Shown here: positions 19,160 through 30,091 of the stretch, piece after piece | Layout: each line of letters begins with the position of its first letter | How positions within the stretch are numbered: the stretch's first letter is position 1 | Assembly (NCBI RefSeq): GCF_020536995.1 | Contig: NC_068363.1 | Span: 1,626,361 to 1,690,360, forward strand | Source: Dreissena polymorpha | Lineage: Eukaryota > Mollusca > Bivalvia > Myida > Dreissenidae | Direction: 5' to 3' | Length of the DNA stretch: 64,000 nucleotides | The notes under the pieces: model-generated | Databases searched by the model: none | The model's input: the letters and a program-made list of their open reading frames with translations, nothing else | What the model was told of the DNA's origin: nothing | Position numbers and translations under genes: made by a program

Positions 19160-21589
19160 CTTGGAGTAATATCATTATTTTGCGAGCACACCTTACCAAG
19201 TAAATTGTTTTAATCTGAGAATTTATGACGCATTTATTATCTGTTTGTGTTTATCTATTCCAGAAAATATTTGATGTTGCTTACTTTATCTATCAAAGTG
19301 CCGCATGGATTCCGGGCGACAGCGTTTCCATGAAAAATCTCGTTATCAGTTACAACTCCCAGCGACCCGGAGGCTCATAAGCTGTGAGTTGGATTATCGC
19401 AACTACAATGGCACTTTTTAAATTTTAACTGCGAACTAACACACTCCGAAATTTGAGGCGAACTGCCACACATTTTAACCTTCAATGGAGAGAACGACAA
19501 CTAAATTTTTTAACCATTATATTTAAGATGAAGCATTTTAATTCAAGTATATCTTGGTAAGGGTTATGCAAACCAAACAGATTTAGCCATGCCATATGAT
19601 CATCCAGAGGTAGACAATGACTTCACTTCACTCGCTGTACAAAATTCTTATTATGCTTAAGCACATTCATTTTCGGAAGTGACTTTATTCGCAAAAAGCG
19701 TGATACAATAAAAATGTCCATCTCATTATAACATTTCGCCTATCTGATTATTATGTTCCGAATATTTATTTGTATTTCATTGCTTATCTTTTCGCGTTGC
19801 AAATATCCATATCTCGATATCCTACTTAACCAGACAGAGATCAAATAACTTATTTTTTGGCCGCTACGCTGATTATATTATAACTCATATATTTTAAGTA
19901 TTTTTAAGATCAAGTAAGTAAACAACACATTTGGTGAACGGTTTTCCTTCAATAACTTTTTTATTCCCACTTATACAATCTTGAAACAAAAAACCCGAAG
20001 GAAGCACATTAAATTAATATTGTTAATTCAAAACAAATACGTACATTACCAACATAAGTTTATAATAATATCAACTGCTAACATGTCTAAGTTTGTATAC
20101 TTTTGAACAAAATGACAGTCATTCACTGCAAATGTTCTGCACATCATGCAGGGTCTCAATGAACATAATTAAACAACACTCAAAGTGAAGTAATCATATT
20201 CACATTTTGAGGAACACATTTGTAAAACAATTTCAACTGCAATATATTTATTATTTGAAACTTGTGATTGTAATGTTCATAATATCCATTTTCATGTTGC
20301 TCTCCAAATATAATTTAAAATTCTTATGTGCACTCTCGATAGACACATTTTATCTATCATTTAAAACTCTATAACAATTCTTGTTAAAAATGCCAAGTGC
20401 AGTCATAAATTAAATCTGTCACCCGTCATATCATGTGAAAGTTAACTATATATTTATTACAGAATATTCGTTGCTAGGACAGTTTGCACGTGTTTAATAT
20501 CCTTTTAGAATTGGAATCCAGTGCACCTAATTTTTTCTTTTCGTCGGAAGCCATTTTCTGTTGAACAGTATACCATATATTCTACAAAAAGCATCACCTG
20601 ACTTCCTGTAATGTTCTGTGTTTAAAACAGACGAATGATAACATTTGGATTCAGTCAGATATTGTTTAAATGTAAAATGATGAGTTGGAATATTTAAGGA
20701 TTAAATGAAACGGATGAAAACTATTGTGTACGAACGTGAATTTGTTTATGTATCGTTTTAATTGCAATTATCACATAAATTTGATCATCTGTTTCATGAA
20801 CTGCGCGTTTGCAAATGAAAAAGCACGTGACTTACGCCGGACAAGCGCAACACGCATGTTCATACCGGATAATGCCTTATCGTCGAATATACCCCTTCGT
20901 CGAACATACGCAATATGTGGTCGTTCTTGCTCTCGCTTTCCTGTCTCAGTTTTTTAACAGTCCATGACAAACAAACCCGCCATATGATTTCTTAAGTATG
21001 TGGGCATATAAAAACAGTAATAAGTGGATAAAATATGTTATGTTTTTGTTTACTTTCCGCGTGCTAAGTTAAGTGGCATCATAACACTTCAAGGTGCGCA
21101 GTTGTTCTATACTCATTACACAAGTCATCTCGGGTGCTCTCCCCTGCTTTGTAGCAATTGCAATTAAAACCCATCTTAATCTATTTAAAGAAGAGTACGC
21201 GTAGGGCGAAATTCAGTTCGTCCCCTGACATATCTCAACACGTTTTAAGTAGGCGAACATGTCTTACGATATCACATATACTATAAGGTAGTTTCTGTCG
21301 TTTTCTTTTCGACGTAGGTGTTAAAGCTCACGTTTGACCTAGATTTATCGCCATAATAAAGACAGCGTGAATAAAAAAGTAAGGTGCATTATTTTCATTA
21401 AGGAAATGCAAATTACTGGACATGTTTTACTAAAATACAACCATTATTAATGACAATAAGCAGAATATAAAGTTAAATGATACTTTTGTAATGGTACATC
21501 ATATCGGTGTACTATCTGTTTTCTTTTAAAATTTCTCATTGATATATGCATTTTTTATATGTAAGAGATGGTATAACCAGTATTTATTG

Positions 21590-21715
21590 TAAAGTTCTTC
21601 ACGCCGGGTATGCGGATACTTTGATAACAGATGGTACTTCGATAACAGAGAACAACAAAAGCCACGCACGAAAGAAGAGTTCTTCAGCTTTTTTGCATTT
21701 ATGATCTGTTCATTT
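21590..21715 (+). repeat. Left arm of a 2-kb-spaced inverted repeat
   Basis: 'tatgcggatactttgataac', 'agatggtacttcgataacag' and 'agaacaacaaaagccac' match, inverted, 23455-23600. Inside the arm a short GATAACAGA(T/G) motif is itself repeated. The pair could be the ends of one roughly 2-kb element. Confidence 0.6.
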
Positions 21716-23454
21716 GGTTTTCAGACACGTTGCATTGTTTGGTCGATTAATGGTAAAGCACTTGGCATTTCCAAGAAAGGAATTCGCAGAAACACGGTGG
21801 ATTATATAACAAAAAACGATCAAATTCCATCGATATTCAGCATGAATTGGATGATAAGTACATACATGTATTTCAACAAAATAAAAATACTTGGAAATAA
21901 CCAAAGAACGAGCTTAATTTTCGAAATAAAAGATCAATATTTCCATTAATGTTACAATATGTTACATTTTAGTTAACTAACGTATTTGAAAAAATTCCAA
22001 TGTTTAAAGAGTTGGATGCCAAATTTTCATGGACACTTCTTTAACCACTTCTATTCCCGATATAATAAGTGGACACTTTTACCAAATTTTATTCACTCAT
22101 TTTAGTGAATCAGAAATGCATAAATCGATGCGGAATATTGCTATAGTAAGCAGGCAATACAAACTTATGTACTGAAGTAAATAAAAAACGACTTAGCGAG
22201 ACATGTTCCTATCCCTTTGGAATATGATTATGATTTTGTATAAATGTGAAAGATAAATGTGAAACTAAGTCGATATGTCTGATGGGTACAGTCTATATCA
22301 ACATATATTTTTCCAGTTTTCAAGTTATCCGACCGCCGGATCTTCGCATAGTACACGAGCTTAAACAATTTTAACTAACGTTCTTGTAGCAAACTGTTGA
22401 TCTAAAGCATGTATGTCCTAATAAAGGTACTAAGATAATTTACTTATATATTAGATAGCATGTCATGAAACATCACTGCTAAAGCTTCTACTTCGAGATA
22501 AATATCAGCAGCCACGCAGGTCCGAAATTCGTTTTACTAAACCAAAAAAGTGATGTAGGGTTAGGTGAATCGAGCTAGCTAAAGTTATCGTTGCGTAAAG
22601 GGAAGTGCTTCCTGTAAGCAGCTCTCAAGATAAAGGGGTTTTTCGATTTTTTGTTAAATTGTGTGGCTATGCATGAGTATCGTCTTGTTGATGCGATTCT
22701 AATGTGCATTATATTTTATGAAGAACAATGGTGTATTTACCGCTTTAAGACCCATTCGCTTCCGTTATCTAGCGATGTGCTATTAGTAAAATTATCGTGT
22801 TGATCCACATGGCCCGTTGTATTTTCATCTCTTTGAAAATAAAGTTACCACTAAAAAACAAGCTCATTATGTAGACCATTATTTCCGGTCGTCACTTGGA
22901 ATACGTTACTTCTAAAATAAACATATGAATCTTATATAAAAATTGCATTATAATATTAGTTGTATACAAAATAGTAATCTAATTTTTGAAAACGAACAAC
23001 ACCATTGGTAATATTTCACATGTGCATGTAATGTTTGGTAAGAATAGCCATAATATACATAAATGCATTTCAGGTATAACAATAAACTCGGTTATCAGAG
23101 TGCCCAATTTGTTTAAAGTCCCTGTTATCCGAAGTGTCCTACATCGGGAACAAACGTATCCGCAACATCATGTATACCTCCTATTAAAACATGCTCAATC
23201 TTCGTTTATATTTCATTGAATACTATCAAATTTTCAGTATTTGAAGCACAGCAATTACTCTTCATGATGGAAAAGAAAACAATTTCTTGAAATATTTCTA
23301 AGTAGTTTTATTTTGTTGAAATGTTTACTGTTCACCAAGTACATGCTGTTTTCCGAACACAGTTTCTATTTTGGGGGAAAAAATCTTCAATTATACCGTG
23401 AACTTTTTCTTTACAATACCAAAGGAAACACCATATATTAACTCGACCATGTGT

Positions 23455-23600
23455 CTTTTCTCAAAACTTATCTTTATGACAAAAACTGAGGAACTTACAT
23501 CTCGCGAGTGGCTTTTGTTGTTCTCTGTTATTGAAGTGTCATCTGTTATCGAAGTATCCGCATTGCCAGCGTGTTCTTGTGTGCTTACGATTGTTAATGT
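23455..23600 (-). repeat. Right arm of a 2-kb-spaced inverted repeat
   Basis: Contains 'gtggcttttgttgttctctg', 'ttattgaagtgtcatctgtt' and 'atcgaagtatccgcattgcc', the inverse of 21590-21715. No such pair was seen in the other duplication copy, so the element probably inserted after the duplication. Confidence 0.6.
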
Positions 23601-24488
23601 AAATAATGATTCTACATTGCCTTATTTAAACTAATTTTCTATAACGGAGTTATTTAAGGATTGTCTAATGGGGTAATGTAAGGCTATAAGAATCATCTAT
23701 ACATGCTACGTTTTGTATTAACATAAATGTACACATGCGTTTACTTATGTACGTTTGAAAATAAGGCATTTAATTTATTGTTGTAAAACTGACAGACCTT
23801 CAATGTTTTTATTAAATCATATCATACCTTTTAATGTTATAATTGTGTTGTAATATTAACTGCTGATATAGCGCCCGTTTTAAACGGTACATCAATGGCT
23901 CTCTTATAGGATATTAAAATGTCCATTTCCTTCTACATAATCTGGCCTTTAGGCAAGACATCTCTCAGACATTCTTGACCAGAATCAATCCTTTGCCAGT
24001 TTTTCCTTTTTCTGGCCGTTAAAGCTTGTGCGTATAATAATGCGATTGCAAGAATACTGTCGATGTAAAGCGGACGCGATTAAGTTCGGTATGCTTGGAA
24101 TATTACATGCGCATATTTTAGTATAGTAATTCTTAGTATTTAGATATACATATATGTAAAGCAACAACTAAACCATATTTATCCGCTAATTAATTTTAAT
24201 AAGGGCCTGTTCAATGCCACTAAAGAATAATTAAGTATACTTCTTTTATAAAACAATCTTGTTGACTTTTAAACTACGAAAGGCAATGTTCTTGTTTTTA
24301 ATTTTAAATGTTAACGATTGACCTGATGTGTTACTAAAATGGTATTCCGACATCATCATTGAAAACTAAGGATGAGAAAGCAACAGATGATGAAAGAAAC
24401 ATACGTGACTTATAAAACTAAACGTGACGAAACAAGCACATCTTATCAAAATTGTCCGATTATATGTATCTTTAGCTCAAAGACTTGT

Positions 24489-24690
24489 CCTTTCCGTGTT
24501 TCATGACACAGTCGCATGTTAAACAGGTACGATCTCTGCTGAGCTGTTTCATGACACAGTCGCATGTTGGTGTTTCATGACACAGTCGCATGTTAAACAG
24601 GTACGATCTCTGCTGAGGTGTTCATCCTTTCCGTGTTTCATGACACAGTCGCATGTTAAACAGGTACGATCTCTGCTGAGGTGTTCATTA
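24489..24690 (+). repeat. Irregular tandem repeat inside duplication copy 1
   Basis: TTTCATGACACAGTCGCATG occurs at 24499, 24547, 24573 and 24636, three times followed by TTAAACAGGTACGATCTCTG. The homologous site in the second copy (about 46550-46640) has a single diverged unit, so the array expanded after the duplication. Confidence 0.85.
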
Positions 24691-25287
24691 TTTTTTGTAT
24701 AATTATTCGAACTATAATTTGACAATTACCGGAACAATAAACATCAAAACTTTATTTAGGAAACAAAGCTGTATACTTAAAAAGTCAACCAATTCGAAGC
24801 ATAATCGGTGAGTTTTTTGACAGATGATTGGGTTCATTAACTGTTTGGTCTATCTGTACCGCTCACCTCACTGACTCGCGACAGCCCATCACTTATACAA
24901 CAACATCTTATGCACACAATTGTGCTAAAAATGCAAGATAAAACTGCCCTTAATACAGCACGCAAAATTACAAATCTTACTTGAGAAGCGACACATGTGA
25001 ACAATGTCATGTTGTCTGCAATAACGACACAAGGGAATCAACATTCCAAGTATAGCTTTTGAGTAAAAGCAACCATGAAAACCCGACATATGAATGTTAT
25101 ACAGAGTTTTATGTTATAAAAATATAAGCATAATTTTGTCAAATAACGTATAATAAAAAATAATTTAGATATTCAACTTGCGTGGATAGTATAAAGGGAC
25201 ACCACTATTTAGGTTCAAATTATAATTATTGACCTTAAGTCGGCGTGACTGGCACATGCCCTCTGCATATCATCTGACTGACCTTAA

Positions 25288-25794
25288 AGGGGCCTTTTCA
25301 CAGTTTTTGGCATGTTTTAAATAAGTCATTAAATGCTTTACATTGATAAATGTAAACATTGGATCTTAAAAGCTCCAGTAACAAAATGAAGAATAAAATT
25401 TAAAATATGAAAAAAAGTAGCCGCAGTTGGACTCGAACCAGTGACTTTCGGAGTCATGGAGTAACCTGGAGTAAAAACTCATTAGCCCGCTCGGCTATTC
25501 TGCCAAACATACTTTTTTGTAGTATTTTATGCATTATATGCGCAATCTTCGTAGTTTCACAAAATTTAACGACAACAACAGAACTCTCCAAATTATTCAA
25601 TCGTTTCGCGTTGCATTGCTTTATAAATTTTAGGTTTTTAAATCGTCAAAAGATGCACTTATTGGCTATATTAGACCATGGTAAATGTTCAGTAATACTG
25701 TTTCCTAACAATTATCATAACTAAAACGAAAAATTGCGAATCCGAAACAATTTTTTTCAATTTTGCCAATTTACCAAACCGTGAAAAGATCCCT
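25288..25794 (+). mobile_element. TTAA-flanked tRNA-bearing MITE (copy B)
   Basis: 507 bp between TTAA at 25284-25287 and 25795-25798. Ends AGGGGCCTTTTCAC and GTGAAAAGATCCCT are inverted. Read on the minus strand the centre (about 25415-25505) is tRNA-like: TAGCCGAGCGGGCTAATG resembles an A box and GGTTCGAGTCC a B box. The site is empty in the paralogous duplication copy near 47250-47290, so it inserted after the duplication. Confidence 0.85.
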
Positions 25795-26140
25795 TTAACG
25801 CTATTTCATAGTAGACGGACAGTGGACAGAGGGCAATCTTATTCCCTACCCCTCTCTAGCTTAGCGATTAATAATGTTAATTCCATAGGAAAAAATAATC
25901 TACTAAAGTGATAGTTTGATTAATTTATCATTCATGTCACATGTGAGTATTACGGTTATATGTCTCGTTGACGAGTGTTTCACATAGAGAAATATCGATA
26001 TACTTAACTATGTGTGCAGAATGTCTCAAAGAAATATCCGCACATCAAGCATAGCTGCACCATTATATGGAGAAATGACATGCTGTAACTTTAAACAAAT
26101 ACATTTTAATGGTGGGTTTTTAAACCACACTTCAACGTTT

Positions 26141-26666
26141 GCTGGGTAGTAACATATGATGATGAAGATGACGTAGATTGTGAGATATAGATTAATACAG
26201 AGTTAGAAAGACTCATTTCAGATGAAACACGATGGAGCTTATAATATGAACATTTTTTTAATCGTGTAAAATTATGGCATTTATAATTGAGTAAAAAACA
26301 AAAAAGACGAACACAGATTCAGAATGACTACGGTTTATTTAAAATTGGCGAGCGTGCGTGCGTGCGAGCGTGTTTGTGTGATTGTGGAGGAGTGGGATAA
26401 GGGAGCATGCGCGCGTCTCCCCTTGTGTGTTATAAACCTGGGCTAGCTTTTTCAATTCATCTTTGTGTCATTATCACCCACTACGTATAATTGAATGTCA
26501 TTCAACTGTATGAAGAGTGTCTTTAAACACACCTTATCAGCGCATCTGGCCTTATTTATTAAGTGTTTGAGATAATTCTATTCAGATAGCAAATGTCGAT
26601 GCTACGAGCAAAGAATTAAGTTTCTATCAAGGTGATATAAAATAGTTCAAGTACTCTGCAGGTACC
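26141..26666. other. Upstream region of the FReD gene
   Basis: Holds a short GCGTGCGTGCGAGCGTG tract (about 26350-26375) and a TATAAAAT at about 26636, too close to the ATG to be called a core promoter with confidence. No other features seen. Confidence 0.3.
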
Positions 26667-26718
26667 ATGCGTTTGCTACTTCTCATAACAGTGCTGTGGA
26701 AATTCCCTTTTCATAGAG
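26667..26718 (+). CDS. FReD gene exon 1, signal peptide
   Basis: MRLLLLITVLWKFPFHR, a short basic start and hydrophobic core ending in a phase 1 GT donor (gtaatt). This start is chosen because the next exon opens at a mature N-terminal Ly6 domain in matching phase. Confidence 0.7.
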
Positions 26719-26948
26719 GTAATTAGCATTTAATTAATTGAAATGGTTTTGTTTTAAAGATATTACTTAATTATAGTAAAATGTTTTATAATACATATGC
26801 GAAGATTCTAACCAGACTTATAAAATGTAAATAATTGTATATTAGCTTGCTTTTTTTCTCCACGATATGGGTTTATTTCATGTGCAGTTGTCATAATGTG
26901 AAGAACTATTTTAATGATTTGAACTACATTGTATTTCACCTTTGGAAG

Positions 26949-28541
26949 CCCTGACGTGTTTAAATTGCAACGACGTTGTGCAGCCACGCCACTGCGCAAC
27001 GGTCATGACCTGTCCAGATATTGACGTAAGCATTTCAGACTTCACATTTGTCAGATACAAAATATATACATAAATATAAATAAATAAATAATAGTAATAA
27101 AACTAAATAAATAAATATAAATAAAGAAAATAATAAAAATATATGTATTAAATAATTTCATTAGCACGTTTTGCATCATTTTCCAGTTTAATGCACACAT
27201 TGTTATTTAGAGACTATAATTTCAGGATAAACTATCTTATCAACTTATGTCATAGTCACATGCCCTAGATTTGCCAAACCTATAACGAAATAACCACGCG
27301 TATTGCTCATGTCTAACAAATGCTTTGCATGACCACAAGGTCATCTATCTTATGATAATGAGGATTGTTCGGATTGTGATGCCAGCCGCAAAAAATACGT
27401 AATATATATTTTTGGTCTCAAATATAGAATTTTATTACACGTAAGCACGTATTAAACGTTTTGACAATAATGCAAAAACATATCACATATACAAAATCGG
27501 CATCTGAAAATATTTCCATGTATTGTATACTTTGAATAATATGCGTCCATTGTCAATGTCATCTTTATCTTCGTAAAAAATACTATTAAGTATTGAAGCG
27601 TTATCGAGGCATGTGTATTAAGTTCATGAAACATGCTAAAATGGTTCAATGAAATACAATATCCGATACAAACATGGAAAAAAATAGTCTGAAAAAATCA
27701 CCCCTCGTCACAGAAGGAATGGAATTCACGATCCGGAATAATACACATGTATATTAGTCAGCACTTGAAACAATAGCTTTAAATTATTAGGATCCAACCA
27801 GCTGAAATCAATATAATAATTTGATTTTATTAAATTGATTGCGTGCACTCTTTTCGTTCTGTGTATAAAATGTATCTACCATCCTACTATGTGAGTAATA
27901 ATATCTGACTTTGGTATTAATTTTGTCTAAGACATTTATACCTTGCGGCTCGTTTTGATTTTGAAACCTTGTATTAGGCAGACATAACTACGTGTAACAT
28001 TAATTAATTAATAACTAATAATAATAATAATACAACAAATATGTTTATTATCAATAACTGACTGTAACCTTTGCATCGATGATTACCAAGTATTTGTATA
28101 TACAGTTATTTAATCTAAACCAATTTGTATGTGTAGGTGTGCTTTGTTGAAAGAAGAATTAATTTGGTGAAGAACGCTACGCTCTTGGTTGTATGCGAGA
28201 TCATGTATGTATAGTAATGGCGAATACATTTCTTTTACATCGCACTTGATGTAAACAAACATTACAATTTTAATATTTTTTGTAACTGTTTCTGCAAAGC
28301 CCCTGAATCGGAATGTACTGGATATTCAACATATTTAAATAATACACATTGTCTTGACTGCATGCATCAGTAAACTTTATTTTTTATAAATTAGAGCGTC
28401 GATTTATGTAATCACGGTACCCTTTCAATACATTCGTGTATACATAGGTGTGCAGAAATATAACATCAATATCGTCGACAAGTCGCTGCGCACATTGTTA
28501 CAGTTAAGATCTGTGTAACCAGGAAGGTTGTGGCGCACCAG
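26949..28541 (+). pseudogene. FReD gene exons 2-4, first Ly6/uPAR domain
   Basis: Exon 2 gives LTCLNCNDVV, HCATVMTC; exon 3 VCFVERRINL and VVCEI; exon 4 VCRNITSI, then CAHCYS, stop, DLCNQEGCG. The pattern C-x2-C ... CC-x2-D-L-C-N is the three-finger signature. In exon 4 the second Cys of the CC pair is Tyr (TAC) and a TAA (28505-28507) stands just before DLCN. Exon 3 fits the frame best with a weak donor at 28209 (gtatag) rather than the stronger one at 28205. The three exons form a phase 1-to-1 module, so skipping all three keeps frame. Confidence 0.7.
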
Positions 28542-28729
28542 GTATGCCTTACAATAAAAAAATATCTAAATCTGCATTCATGTACAATTAAAATGACGTG
28601 ACGTAAATTGTATAGGGTTGTTATTATTGTGTTTTCGCATATTAAATTAAAATGTTAAATCATTGATGAATAAAACGCATGTTTTTGTTGGTGCTACCAT
28701 TTTCGAGGTAATGTGCTTCATTCTTGAAG

Positions 28730-29624
28730 GTTATCCTGATTCTCGGGGCCCCGTATGTTACAACTGTTTGGACGCAGTACCCGAAGGTCGGTTTCTTCAA
28801 ATTGAAATTTGTCGACAAGGCGAGGTAACACTACATACACTCAACAAATATGTAGTCAAGAAACATCAAATAAATATTGATGGATTTACTTCGTTAGAAG
28901 ATAAAAATGCTGTTTCTCGAAATTATTTTGAACACGTTCATAATTGTAAAAATATGCTTTTGTTAGTTTCTGTGTGCACACAATTATCATAAAAAAGATG
29001 TTACTATGATCAATTTTTGTATTGCATTGTTTAAAACATACATATATTACAGTATATGATTGTCTGTTCATTTGTATCTAGATATGCAGCGTCAATGGCA
29101 AAGGCATGTTTGGAACAACTGTGTTTGCATCGAAATGCATTCAACAAGAAGTATGTTCGACCCTCAAATTTTTCATTATGCAAAAAACAAACAAACCATT
29201 TTTTACTAAATAGTTTGTAAGCGGGTGGCACTTAAGTATTTGTAATATAGGAATGCATTTAACAACGATATATAATGCATGTGTTTACAATATAACAATT
29301 TAGTTCTGCCGTGTCGATACCGTCAAATACTTATCATGTGTAAGAATGATTGAAAGAATAAAACAAACATCAACAAGTTATCGGACTTATTATGATCGCG
29401 ATATCTTTCAAATTAAAAACAATAAGAATTAAGGTATTTTGTGTGAAGGGCTTATATAACTCATCTTTTACATAAAAACGCATATGTGTAGAGCTGTGGT
29501 GCGCTTCATGCGATAGACATAATTGGAAAGCGTGGTCAGATGTCAGCGATACGTGCATACGACGTTCATGACTGCTTTCAGTGTTGAACTGCGGACCTTT
29601 GTAGCAGGAACTGCCATAACAGCG
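28730..29624 (+). pseudogene. FReD gene exons 5-7, second Ly6/uPAR domain
   Basis: Exon 5 gives PVCYNCLDAV and IEICRQGE; exon 6 ICSVNGKG and SKCIQQE; exon 7 SCGALHAIDIIGKRG and DCFQC, stop, TADLCSRNC. The TGA (29585-29587) occupies the place of the second Cys of the CC-x2-D-L-C-(N/S) signature, one base away from TGC or TGT. All flanking splice sites are good, and the module is again phase 1 to 1. Confidence 0.7.
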
Positions 29625-29814
29625 GTAATATAAATTAATCACATACTTAAGATGTTGTATTAGATCAAATACAGGCATAACTATTAGTATTCTTTGTTTT
29701 ATTAATATTTTTTTAATAATTATTTGTATGACATTGTTCATGTATTGAACACTGACATTACTTCTGTTTTGAAACATTGTTGCTTCATCTAAACAAGCCG
29801 TGTTGCGATTCCAG

Positions 29815-29970
29815 CGGATGGTCAATGGGGAACGTTGGGCCGATGGTCGATGTGTAATGTAAATTGTAATAAGATAAGAATACGGTCGTCCAACAATCCA
29901 GCTCCAGAAGATGATGGACGAAACTGCAGAGGTCTTGCGGTTGAAGTTACACATTGTTCAGTCTGTTTGG
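29815..29970 (+). CDS. FReD gene exon 8, thrombospondin type 1 repeat
   Basis: DGQWGTLGRWSMCNVNCNK, IRIRSS, NNPAPEDDG, NCRGL, THCSVC: the WxxW-S-x-C start and the CNNPAP-like turn of a TSP1 repeat. One usual Cys (RSC) is Ser. Phase 1 to 1. The donor at 29971 (gtacag) gives a phase that does not match the next exon. Confidence 0.75.
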
Positions 29971-30091
29971 GTACAGCTGTTTCATTTGTTCAAAATTTGT
30001 CAATAACCTTAAACTAAAAATTAGGTCTGCATAATTAAATACATTTTATAGACCGGTCATTGCAAGATAAGATTTCAATCCATTCCCACAG

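Larger units (their letters stand above)
18811..26140. repeat. Segmental duplication, copy 1
   Basis: Long, diverged direct match to 41366-47660 in the same order, seen as anchor blocks: 18811-19510 with 41366-42000, 20930-21160 with 44450-44670, 23870-24100 with 45855-46120, 24240-24340 with 46310-46400, 24720-25280 with 46660-47250, 25810-26130 with 47295-47650. By eye the best blocks are 75-85% alike. The only exon recognised inside is a receptor-tail exon on the minus strand (18963-19159). Spaces between anchors are filled by copy-specific insertions, including the TTAA element at 25288. Confidence 0.8.

Noticed and set aside
29585-29587. TGA at a cysteine position as a selenocysteine codon
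   Set aside because: The other Ly6 module has a TAA in the matching region and further lesions exist, so decay is simpler; no selenocysteine insertion hairpin was identified.
29370-29954. 194-codon minus-strand ORF
   Set aside because: Antisense to FReD gene exons 7 and 8, which have clear domain motifs and splice sites; no motif in the antisense frame.
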